The position numbers were made by a program, and so were the translations under genes. This document shows, one piece after another, positions 1 through 7,157 of a DNA stretch of 64,000 nucleotides. The stretch is taken from the NCBI RefSeq assembly GCF_010550675.1, contig NZ_JAAGOA010000012.1, forward strand, positions 1 through 64,000, in the 5' to 3' direction. The notes beneath the pieces are model-generated. The model saw nothing but the letters and a program-made list of their open reading frames with translations. It searched no databases and was not told the DNA's origin. This DNA comes from Phytoactinopolyspora halotolerans. GTDB lineage: Bacteria; Actinomycetota; Actinomycetes; Jiangellales; Jiangellaceae. The stretch's first letter is position 1. Every line of letters begins with the position of its first letter.

Positions 1-191
1 CGTTGATCCTGTGGGGCACCGGGGGCGGGCCCGGTCAGGGCGGGCTGAGCGTGGTGGTGCACCTGTACCGCACCGCGTTCACCTCGTTCCAGCTCGGCTA
101 CGCCTCGGCCATCGGCGTCGTGCTCGCGTTGATCATCATGACGCTGTCGCTGGTCACCCTGAAACTCTTCGGCTTCTTCAAGAAGGAGTGA
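1..191 (+). CDS. Carbohydrate ABC transporter permease, MalF-like (C-terminal fragment)
   Basis: Only the last 62 or so codons are in the window; the gene enters from the left edge with no real start here. The fragment has a conserved small-residue stretch, one strongly hydrophobic final membrane segment and a short basic tail ending KLFGFFKKE, typical of the end of MalF/UgpA-type permeases (binding-protein-dependent transport family, PF00528). The stop lies 7 bases before the GTG of a MalG-type permease, so the two would form the membrane channel of one sugar importer. The binding protein is presumably just outside the window. The assignment rests on context plus hydrophobicity, because the diagnostic EAA loop lies upstream. 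Confidence 0.75.
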   Translation, partial: LILWGTGGGPGQGGLSVVVHLYRTAFTSFQLGYASAIGVVLALIIMTLSLVTLKLFGFFKKE

Positions 192-198
192 GACGGCC

Positions 199-1209
199 GT
201 GACAAGTGAGAACAACAGCGGTCAGCACGCACGGCCCACCACCGGCACCACCGGCACCACCGGCGCCGGCGCCGGCGGTGCGGGTGCGGGTGTCGCGGTC
301 CAGCCGGGCACTGGCGGCGTGCCCGGCGATGGTGACCCGCGCCGGTGGCCGGCGAGTCTGCACCCGGACGGCCGGCGCCGCCGGCTGCACGGCGGACCGA
401 AGAAGGTGATCGCGACCGCGTTGGTCACCGCGGTCGCGGTCGTGTTCATCATCCCGTTCTACTGGCTGCTGATCAGCGCGCTGCGCCCATCGGAGCGGAT
501 CTTCGCCGACGCCGGGGACTTCCTCCCCTCGGCGATCACCCTGGACAACTTCACCAACCTGTTCAACCAGACCCCGATCCTCACCTGGTTCGCCAACTCG
601 GTCATCCTCGCCACCGGCTCCACCATCGGATCGATGATCGTGGTCACCATGGCCGCCTACGCCCTGGCCAAGATCGAGTTCCCGCTACGCAACACCATCT
701 TCGTCGGGATCCTGGCCTCCCAGATGCTGCCGTTCCACCTGCTGCTCATCCCGCTGTTCCTGCTCATGATCGACCTCAGCCTGATCGACACCCACCTCGG
801 CGTGATCATACCCATGCTGGCACACCCGTTCGGGCTGTTCTACATGCGCCAATACATGCTCGGCCTACCCCAAGAAGTCTTCGACGCCGCCCGCGTGGAC
901 GGCGCCTCGGAATACCGCATCTTCTTCGGCGTCGTCGTCCCCATGGTCAAACCCGCCATGGCCACCCTGGCCATCATCTTCTCCCTGGAACAATGGAACG
1001 ACCTGCTCTGGCCCCTGATCGTCATGCGCTCAGAAAACAACTTCCCCCTCTCCGTCGGCATCACCACCCTCGTCGGTCTCTACCGCCCCCGCTGGGACCT
1101 GGTCATGACCGCCGCCGTCCTCGCCGTCGTCCCCATCATGATCCTGTTCTTCCTCCTACGCCGACAATTCATCAACGGCCTCGGCCAATTCGGAACCGGA
1201 ACCAAATAA
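199..1209 (+). CDS. Carbohydrate ABC transporter permease, MalG-like
   Basis: This 336-residue inner-membrane permease is the partner of the preceding MalF-like gene. Residues 1 to about 65 are an unusual Gly/Thr/Pro-rich cytoplasmic leader, encoded by ACC-GGC repeats at about 241-292. Six predicted membrane helices follow. The EAA loop that contacts the ATPase reads DAARVDGASEYRIFF at about residues 228-242, and the C-terminus is the usual NGLGQFGTGTK type. The start is GTG with weak upstream pairing, and translation is probably coupled to the gene 7 bases upstream. No ATPase gene is adjacent, as is usual for actinobacterial sugar importers served by MsiK. Codon choice in the 3' half (many CTA, CAA and CCA codons) differs from the 5' half, which could mean a mosaic origin. 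Confidence 0.9.
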   Translation: MTSENNSGQHARPTTGTTGTTGAGAGGAGAGVAVQPGTGGVPGDGDPRRWPASLHPDGRRRRLHGGPKKVIATALVTAVAVVFIIPFYWLLISALRPSERIFADAGDFLPSAITLDNFTNLFNQTPILTWFANSVILATGSTIGSMIVVTMAAYALAKIEFPLRNTIFVGILASQMLPFHLLLIPLFLLMIDLSLIDTHLGVIIPMLAHPFGLFYMRQYMLGLPQEVFDAARVDGASEYRIFFGVVVPMVKPAMATLAIIFSLEQWNDLLWPLIVMRSENNFPLSVGITTLVGLYRPRWDLVMTAAVLAVVPIMILFFLLRRQFINGLGQFGTGTK

Positions 1210-1211
1210 CA

Positions 1212-1268
1212 CCCATGATCATGAACAGAAACCATCCACATAACACGACTTCTGTTCATGATCATGGG
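1212..1268. terminator. Perfect 19-bp inverted repeat between permease and GH3 genes
   Basis: The arms at 1212-1230 (CCCATGATCATGAACAGAA) and 1250-1268 are perfect complements around a 19-base loop. There is no T tract. It begins three bases after the permease stop and ends about 25 bases before the GH3 ribosome site, so it could act as a terminator or attenuator, or stabilise the 3' end of the transporter mRNA. A protein-binding role is also possible, since each arm contains the small palindrome ATGATCAT. Confidence 0.65.
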
Positions 1269-1303
1269 GACGCGTCCCAGCCAGAAGCAAAGAAGGAGCG
1301 AAC

Positions 1304-3694
1304 GTGCCGAACGGCCACTCCCCCACCCGAACCATCTACAGTGACCCGGGCGCGTCCATCGAGGACCGAGTCGACGACCTGCTGGGACGGATGACACCAG
1401 ACGAGAAGCGTGCACAACTCGGCAGTGTGTGGGCCTTCTCCCTGTTGGAGGGCAACAGGCTCGCTCCACAGCGGGCGCGTTCGGTGCTAGCCCAGGGCCT
1501 CGGTCACCTGACGCGTCCCGCCGGGTCGACCGGCATGAGGCCGCGCGACGTCGCCCGGTTGACCAACGATGCCCAGCGGTTTCTCGTGACCGAGACGCGG
1601 CTGGGCATCCCCGCCATCGTGCACGAAGAGGTCTGCTCAGGGGTGATGGCCCGCGACTCGCTGATCTACCCGCAGGCGATCGGGGTGGCCAGCACGTGGG
1701 ACCCGGAACTCAATCGGCAGCTGGCCGACTCGGTCCGCATCCAGATGCGGGCGATGGGAAGCCATCAGGGCTTGTCGCCGGTCCTCGACGTCGTCCGCGA
1801 TCCACGTTGGGGACGCACGGAGGAGACCTACGGTGAGGATCCGCATCTGGTCGCCCAGATGGGTCTGGCATTCGTCCGTGGACTCCAGGGCGGCTCGCTC
1901 GCCGACGGGGTGATCGCGACGGCCAAACATCTGGTCGGGTATGGAGCATCGGAGGGCGGCATGAACTGGGCTCCCGCGCACCTGCCGCCCCGCCTGCTGC
2001 GGGAGGTCTACCTGTATCCCTTCGAGGCGGCCGTGCGCGAGGCCGGTCTCGAATCGGTCATGGCCGGATATCACGAGGTCGACGGCGTCCCGTGCCATGC
2101 GAACCATGAGCTGTTGACCACGGCGCTGCGGGACGAGTGGGGGTTCGCCGGCACCGTGGTATCCGACTACTTCGCCGTGGAACAGCTGTCCTCCTACCAC
2201 CAGCTAGCAGTGGGCAAAGAGGAGGCCGCCGGGCTGGCCCTCGATGCGGGCGTCGACGTGGAGCTGCCCGCCACCGACGCCTACGGCGAGCCGCTGGCCG
2301 ATGCGCTCGTGGCGGGACGGGTCAAGGACGACCGGCTCGACCATGCGGTGGCGCGGGTGTTGCGGCACAAGTTCGAACTCGGCCTGTTCGAGGACCCGTA
2401 TGTCGACGAGTCGGCCGTGGACGGGGCCGTCATGACCAAGGGGCAGCGAGCGCTTGCTCTAGACATCGCTCGTCGCAGCATCGTGCTGCTGAAGAATGAC
2501 GCGACCGTCCTGCCGCTCGACGACGGCGTGCGATCCGTCGCCCTCATCGGCCCGACCGCCGACGAGGCCCGCCATCTCCTCGGTGACTACACGTTTCCTG
2601 CGCATGCCGAGACGCTTGCCGTGGCACGCAGTGAGGGCGGTCTGCTCGGCGGTGACATGTCCATACCGGAGGACCTCGAGATCAACGAGCATGTCGACGG
2701 CGTGCCGACGGTACAGGACGCGCTGGTGGCGCGGCTCGGTGACCGCCTCCGGCTCGCGGTCGGCTGCGAGATCGACTCACCGTCGACCGACGGATTTGCG
2801 GATGCCGTGGCAGTGGCCGCAGCCGCCGATGTCGCGATCATGGTTCTCGGTGACCGCTCGGGACTCACCATACAGTCGACGTCGGGCGAGTCTCGCGACC
2901 GCGCGTCCCTGGACCTCCCTGGCGTGCAGGAAGATCTGTTTCGGGCGGTAGCCGCCACCGGAACCCCGATCATCGCTGTGCTGGTCGCCGGCCGGCCAGT
3001 CGGCAGTGACTTCCTGCACTCACACAGCAGCGCGGTCATCATGGCCTGGCTGCCGGGCGAGTGCGGCGCCCAGGCCATCGCTGAGACATTGTTCGGCGAC
3101 AACAACCCCAGCGGGAAGCTGCCCATCTCCTACCCGCGCGGCGTCGGCCAGATTCCCGTCTACTACGGTCACAAGCTCTCCGGGGGCAGATCTCATTGGC
3201 ACGGAGACTACGTCGACATGCCGACGAGCCCGCGGTATGCGTTCGGTCACGGACTGACCTACACGACGTTCACCGTCGAACAGGCCGGCATCGCTCGCTC
3301 GGAGGTGGTCGCCGGCGAGAATGTGGACGTGGAGGTCGTCGTCGCCAACACCGGCCAACGAGCCGGTGAGGACGTGGTCCAACTCTACGTCCGTGACCCC
3401 CAGGCCAGCGTCACCCGTCCGGTTCTGGAGCTGAAGAGCTTCGCCCGTGTCTCGGCCGCGGCCGGAGAACGGAAGACTGTGCGATTCCAGCTGCCCACCG
3501 GGCAGCTCGGCTTCTACAACCATGACATGGAGTACCTGGTAGAGGCCGGAGCCATCGAGCTGCACGTGGGGTTCGCCTCCGACGCGCTCGTGCACGCCGG
3601 CACGGCCACCGTCGCCGCAGTCAGGGACGGCCGGCCAATTCCTCCGGTTTACACCGGGTCGGTGGTCATCGAGCCGACTGCCACACGGACATGA
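1304..3694 (+). CDS. Glycoside hydrolase family 3 (beta-xylosidase/beta-glucosidase type)
   Basis: A 796-residue GH3 enzyme without a signal peptide, so it probably acts in the cytoplasm on imported oligosaccharides. The N-terminal TIM barrel covers roughly residues 10-350, with KHLVGYG and the nucleophile motif VVSDYFA, in which Asp288 is the expected nucleophile. The alpha/beta sandwich domain (about 390-610) contains SIVLLKND and a DRSGLTIQS loop. A fibronectin-III-like domain at about 680-760 includes PRYAFGHGLTYT. The order barrel, sandwich, Fn3-like is the usual GH3 layout and the length is normal. The GTG start has a good AAGGAG site seven bases upstream. GH3 and the adjacent GH39 point to xylo-oligosaccharides, but glucosides cannot be excluded. 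The last 29 bases overlap the convergent GH39 gene. Confidence 0.93.
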   Translation: MPNGHSPTRTIYSDPGASIEDRVDDLLGRMTPDEKRAQLGSVWAFSLLEGNRLAPQRARSVLAQGLGHLTRPAGSTGMRPRDVARLTNDAQRFLVTETRLGIPAIVHEEVCSGVMARDSLIYPQAIGVASTWDPELNRQLADSVRIQMRAMGSHQGLSPVLDVVRDPRWGRTEETYGEDPHLVAQMGLAFVRGLQGGSLADGVIATAKHLVGYGASEGGMNWAPAHLPPRLLREVYLYPFEAAVREAGLESVMAGYHEVDGVPCHANHELLTTALRDEWGFAGTVVSDYFAVEQLSSYHQLAVGKEEAAGLALDAGVDVELPATDAYGEPLADALVAGRVKDDRLDHAVARVLRHKFELGLFEDPYVDESAVDGAVMTKGQRALALDIARRSIVLLKNDATVLPLDDGVRSVALIGPTADEARHLLGDYTFPAHAETLAVARSEGGLLGGDMSIPEDLEINEHVDGVPTVQDALVARLGDRLRLAVGCEIDSPSTDGFADAVAVAAAADVAIMVLGDRSGLTIQSTSGESRDRASLDLPGVQEDLFRAVAATGTPIIAVLVAGRPVGSDFLHSHSSAVIMAWLPGECGAQAIAETLFGDNNPSGKLPISYPRGVGQIPVYYGHKLSGGRSHWHGDYVDMPTSPRYAFGHGLTYTTFTVEQAGIARSEVVAGENVDVEVVVANTGQRAGEDVVQLYVRDPQASVTRPVLELKSFARVSAAAGERKTVRFQLPTGQLGFYNHDMEYLVEAGAIELHVGFASDALVHAGTATVAAVRDGRPIPPVYTGSVVIEPTATRT

Positions 3695-5321
3695 CAGCCC
3701 ATGGGGGGAGGTCGATGTCGAGGGCAAGCACCCCGGTGTCCGGGACGGTCAGCGTGTAGCGCAGGAGCGAATCGGCGACATCACGCAGGTACGCGTTCTC
3801 CGCCCGGGATGGGTTGATCGGAGATCCCATCCGATACCAGGCCTCGGCGACGTTTCCGTGCTCGACGTCCATGATCTCGACCATGAACGTGGTGCCCGGC
3901 TGAAGGCCGTCGATCCGGTGCCGGATCCTCCGTTCTGATCCCAGCTCGGCAAGCGCGCGTGCCTCCCGGTATGAGCCGCACGAACCGACTGACGCCCCAC
4001 CCATGTCATCGGGGTAGTTGAAGAACAGCCCGGATACAGCCGACGTCTCGCTGTCGCGAGTGATCACCCCATGGGACGTCTCGAGCAGCAGCCGATCGCC
4101 GAGCCGTTCGAGCATGGCGAAGGCATGGAAGGTGGGCTTGTGGATGCCCTGCTCGTTGACCAGGCCGAATCCTCCGTGGAACGGCCCTATCCCGGCACCT
4201 CCCTCCTCGAACACGTCCGTGAAGGTCCAGTACGAGATCGAGTCTGCCAGGGCAGCGCATGTCAGATACGCTCGCGTGATGTACGTGGCGGCGAACAGTG
4301 AATCGTGGATGTGATCGCGCGACGACGGCGACGAGGACCACTCCGTGATGTGAATCTCCGCACCGGGATAGGCGCTGTCTGCGATCAGCCGACGAAGCAA
4401 CGTCAGGTCGTCGAAGGTCGCATCGGCATAGCGTGCGATCTGCACTCCTTCGCCGTCGGAGTCGAACGCGAAATCGGTCGGATACAGATGGGTTGAGACG
4501 AAGTCGACCGGCAGTCCCCGGTCGGCACACCAGTCGAAGAAATCCTCGATCCAGACCGGGCGCCAGTCGAGCGTGTCGACATCGGTCGCGACGGCTGTCT
4601 CGTGCATCGCCGAGCGGTCCTCGGTCTCGCCCTTGTAGCGGTCGTCAGGCACGAACACACTCGTGGAGGGCCCACCCACCTTCAGCTCGCGGTCGATCTC
4701 CTTGATCGCCGTCACGGTCTGCGCGTACAGCTCGAAGTACTCGGTCTTCGTCCCGGTCCAGAAGTGCGGAACCAGGTTCGGTTCGTTCCACACTTCGAAT
4801 CGCCACTCCCTCACCTCGGCCGATCCGTACCGCTCGATCCAGTGCTCGACCGTCCTTGTGACCAGCTCCACCCAGCGCGCCATGTCCTTGGGCGGGCTGC
4901 AGTGCGCACCCCACCAGAACACCGTCTCCTCCACCGTCGCCAGTTCTCGCGGCATGAAGCCCAGCTCGACGAACGGACGGGCGCCGCATTCCAGGATGAA
5001 GTCGAACACCTTGTCCACGTAGCTGAAGGTGTATACCGGCGACGCAAGGCGCTTGTTCGGGCCGAAGCCACCGCCATAGCTCTCCCTATACACGAACATG
5101 TCGTCGTGGAACACGCCATGGAATCGGATGTACCGGAACCCGAGCGTATCGACGGCTTCAGCGAACTGCCGCTGCCAGTCCGCACGTAGCGCTTCGTTCG
5201 CCCGCCCGGCGCCCACGCATTCTCTCCACACGTGCTTCAGAGGGCTTTCCTCGCATAGGTCGCCATCGATCCGGAATGGGGAGTCCGCCCGGAATGTGGT
5301 GCCGAACGTGTCGCGACTCAT
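3666..5321 (-). CDS. Glycoside hydrolase family 39 (beta-xylosidase-like)
   Basis: A 551-residue cytoplasmic GH39 enzyme. The barrel carries the two clan GH-A glutamates: Glu180 in EVWNEPN (acid/base) and Glu327 in HITEWSSS (nucleophile). A beta-sandwich domain follows from about residue 430 to the end. It shares no operon with GH3 because the genes converge and overlap by 29 bases. Its promoter faces the LacI gene at 5613, and the shared intergenic region holds several LacI-type palindromes, so the enzyme is very likely repressed by that protein. Family members release xylose from xylo-oligosaccharides, while a few act on iduronides; beta-xylosidase is preferred because GH3 and sugar permeases are adjacent. 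Confidence 0.9.
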   Translation of the reverse strand: MSRDTFGTTFRADSPFRIDGDLCEESPLKHVWRECVGAGRANEALRADWQRQFAEAVDTLGFRYIRFHGVFHDDMFVYRESYGGGFGPNKRLASPVYTFSYVDKVFDFILECGARPFVELGFMPRELATVEETVFWWGAHCSPPKDMARWVELVTRTVEHWIERYGSAEVREWRFEVWNEPNLVPHFWTGTKTEYFELYAQTVTAIKEIDRELKVGGPSTSVFVPDDRYKGETEDRSAMHETAVATDVDTLDWRPVWIEDFFDWCADRGLPVDFVSTHLYPTDFAFDSDGEGVQIARYADATFDDLTLLRRLIADSAYPGAEIHITEWSSSPSSRDHIHDSLFAATYITRAYLTCAALADSISYWTFTDVFEEGGAGIGPFHGGFGLVNEQGIHKPTFHAFAMLERLGDRLLLETSHGVITRDSETSAVSGLFFNYPDDMGGASVGSCGSYREARALAELGSERRIRHRIDGLQPGTTFMVEIMDVEHGNVAEAWYRMGSPINPSRAENAYLRDVADSLLRYTLTVPDTGVLALDIDLPPWAVMSVWQSAR

Positions 5322-5464
5322 CTATGCCTCACTTCTCTTCGCTTATCGGGCGTGGATTGGAAGCGGAATGGCAAATGACGCCCGTAGCTCTCCGCCCCTG
5401 CCCACATCAAGCGACAGACCTGGCTGCCAGTGCCCGGACCCGCTCCCTCATGACACCGATGACC

Positions 5465-5489
5465 CGAAAATATTTCGAAAATGTTCGAA
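5465..5489. promoter_or_regulatory. Operator cluster for the GH39/LacI divergent region
   Basis: Two overlapping palindromes are visible: CGAAAATATTTCG at 5465-5477 (CGAAA-N3-TTTCG) and TTCGAAAATGTTCGAA at 5474-5489. They lie just downstream of the predicted GH39 start of transcription, where a bound repressor would block it. A third site with the same CGAAA-N3-TTTCG form is at 5582-5596. The motif resembles CGAAA/TTTCG boxes that I recall being reported near actinomycete xylanase genes. Confidence 0.7.
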
Positions 5490-5498
5490 CGTATTCGC

Positions 5499-5527
5499 AC
5501 GATATCCAGGGCGCCCACCATCGTCAA
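5499..5527 (-). promoter_or_regulatory. Promoter of the GH39 gene
   Basis: On the minus strand a -35 TTGACG (5527-5522) is followed after 17 bases by a -10 TATCGT (5504-5499). Transcription would start near 5492, immediately before the palindromes at 5465-5489, which is a classic repression layout. Confidence 0.6.
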
Positions 5528-5581
5528 TAGGCGATCACCGAGAACCATCACCGTAGAGGACGAAGATTCGACATGGTAGGT

Positions 5582-5596
5582 TCGAAATACTTTCGA
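5582..5596. promoter_or_regulatory. LacI-type operator in the leader of the lacI-family gene
   Basis: TCGAAATACTTTCGA is a 15-bp palindrome with a three-base centre of the same CGAAA-N3-TTTCG form as the site at 5465. It ends 16 bases before the ATG, just ahead of the AGGAG ribosome site, so the regulator probably represses its own gene. Confidence 0.65.
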
Positions 5597-5612
5597 CGAC
5601 GAGAGGAGTGCC

Positions 5613-6656
5613 ATGAGCGGTCGGCCCCGTTCCGAGCGGGCCACTCTGGCGGACGTCGCCCGCTTGGCCGGCGTCTCACCCGCGACCGCCTCGAAGGTTC
5701 TCAACGGACGCAGCGACGTCGCCTCGCACACCCGTGACCGCGTCCTGCGCGTCGTCGCCGAAATCGGCTACAGGCCGACGACGGCCCATCAGGCACAGAC
5801 GCGACATCGGACCCTCGTGACCGTGCTCGACATCGTGGAATCCCGTTATGCCGCCACAGTGCTTCAAGGAATACTCGTGGCCGCGACCGCCGCGCAGGCC
5901 GAACTTCTGCTACGCCTGCCACCCGACGAATCAGTCGGCACAGGCCGAGCAGCGGCGCGCTCCTGGATCGCCGAACTGAAGTCGTCCGGTGCGATCGGGA
6001 TCGTCGAACTCGCCGTCACCGTGCCCGACGCGGTGCTGCTTGCCGCACAGGACCTCGAGCTGCCCGTCGTGACCATCGACCCGATCGACACAACCGGTTC
6101 TCGTGTCGTCAGCATCGGCGCCACCAACTGGGCCGGCGGACGGTCGGTGACCGACCACGTCCTCGAGCTCGGGCACCGGAGGATCGCCTGGATCGGCGGA
6201 CCCGTGCGCTCTGCCCCCTCGGCCGAACGCTTCCACGGATACCAGGCCGCACTCGACTTGGCCGGAATAGCGCCGGACCACGAGCTGATCCGCCACGACA
6301 CCTTCTCCGTCGAGGCGGGCCACCGCCACGGCCACGACATCCTCACCCTCGACGAGCGCCCGACCGCGATCGTCGCGGGCAACGACGAGATCGCCGTCGG
6401 CGTTCTGGCCGCTGCCAAGGAGCTGGACATCGCCGTCCCACGTCAGCTCTCGGTCACCGGGTTCGACGACACGCCACAGACCGAGTGGACCACCCCCCGA
6501 CTCACCTCGGTTCGACAGCCCCTCACCGGGATGGGCCGGATGGCCGTCGAAACCGTGCTCAGCATGGCGGACGGCACCCAGCCCGTATCCAGACACCTGC
6601 AGCTGGCCACGAGTCTCAGCGTCCGCGACTCGACAGGACCCGCGTTCTCGTCCTGA
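5613..6656 (+). CDS. LacI-family transcriptional regulator (xyloside locus)
   Basis: A 347-residue LacI/GalR regulator. The helix-turn-helix LADVARLAGVSPATASKVLNG is at about residues 11-31, followed by the usual hinge and a two-lobed periplasmic-binding-like sugar domain ending with the GFDD and LTSVRQP signatures. The ATG has a good AGGAG site. It is divergent from the GH39 gene, and three palindromes lie between them, one in its own leader. The inferred role is repression of the GH39 gene and itself, relieved by a sugar from the locus (xylobiose or xylose would fit). The ligand cannot be read from sequence. Confidence 0.92.
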   Translation: MSGRPRSERATLADVARLAGVSPATASKVLNGRSDVASHTRDRVLRVVAEIGYRPTTAHQAQTRHRTLVTVLDIVESRYAATVLQGILVAATAAQAELLLRLPPDESVGTGRAAARSWIAELKSSGAIGIVELAVTVPDAVLLAAQDLELPVVTIDPIDTTGSRVVSIGATNWAGGRSVTDHVLELGHRRIAWIGGPVRSAPSAERFHGYQAALDLAGIAPDHELIRHDTFSVEAGHRHGHDILTLDERPTAIVAGNDEIAVGVLAAAKELDIAVPRQLSVTGFDDTPQTEWTTPRLTSVRQPLTGMGRMAVETVLSMADGTQPVSRHLQLATSLSVRDSTGPAFSS

Positions 6657-6684
6657 TCCGCCGGTATCGCCGTGATGACTAGTG

Positions 6685-6759
6685 CTACTGATCGAGCAGC
6701 CACTGGAGAATCGACATGTCCTCGTACGTGGGCCCAAATGCGGCGTGGCAATCGGGCTC
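6685..6759 (-). pseudogene. Possible remnant of an esterase C-terminus
   Basis: On the minus strand the last 24 codons before a TAG read EPDCHAAFGPTYEDMSILQW and then LLDQ. This resembles the catalytic-His tail of secreted carboxylesterases (pattern GxHxxWxPxYxDPxxxxWLLxQ). Upstream sequence in that frame and the neighbouring frames shows no more of such a protein, so it would be a decayed gene end. The match is short and could be chance. Confidence 0.35.
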
Positions 6760-7024
6760 GGAGAACGCGCTGTTCCTCTGCCGTATGGCAGCAGTTCGGC
6801 GCCCTGGGCGCCTTTCAATGTCAGTAGACATCGACATCCCGCTGGTCTGCGCGGGATATCCGCCCATTCTCGCGCCGACGCTCGTCGTCGTCCTCATCTC
6901 CCAACGTCGTTTCGTCGCCGCCCTTCTGCAGGGCTCTGTGAAGGGGTGGGGAAAGCCGCTCGGCGCTGGCGGATGAGCCCGGTCCGACGGACTGACTGTC
7001 CACAGCAACGACGCTGACAAGGCG

Positions 7025-7062
7025 GTTGCATATATTGCACTTACTGTCATGTTATATGCAAC
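7025..7062. promoter_or_regulatory. Inverted repeat GTTGCATATA upstream of the esterase
   Basis: GTTGCATATA (7025-7034) is repeated perfectly in inverse at 7053-7062, separated by 18 bases. The GTTGCATAT half-site recurs inside the promoter of the binding-protein gene (9697-9705), and GTTGCA occurs in the palindrome before the iclR-type gene (9646-9660). It is therefore a likely operator of that IclR regulator. Confidence 0.6.
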
Positions 7063-7097
7063 TCGATCTTGACACGCCGGATGTGCGTCAGCCATGG

Positions 7098-7109
7098 TTT
7101 AACGATCAA
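7098..7109 (+). promoter_or_regulatory. Shared 12-mer TTTAACGATCAA (copy 1)
   Basis: The same 12 bases recur at 9728-9739 upstream of the sugar-binding-protein gene. Both copies lie in the leader or promoter region of genes that flank the IclR gene, so this is a second shared element, perhaps a transcription-start or mRNA element. Confidence 0.5.
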
Positions 7110-7157
7110 TGATCGGCGAGGCTCCGCTTGATCACTCGCCCAATGAAGGGAGAGGCA

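Larger units (their letters stand above)
6657..7157. other. Gene-poor stretch between LacI and esterase genes
   Basis: About 500 bases with no convincing intact gene. The left part holds what looks like the 3' remnant of an esterase gene on the minus strand (6685-6759). The right part (7025-7109) holds the control region of the downstream esterase. An 86-codon open frame at 6716-6976 was not accepted because it resembles nothing and lacks a ribosome site. Confidence 0.6.

Noticed and set aside
6716-6976. An 86-codon plus-strand gene in the gap after the LacI gene
   Set aside because: No ribosome site, no family resemblance and low-complexity residues; the region is better read as intergenic with a possible minus-strand remnant.
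7069-7103. TTGACA at 7069 as the esterase promoter
   Set aside because: No acceptable -10 lies 16 to 18 bases downstream; TTTAAC is 23 bases away, so no promoter was called.
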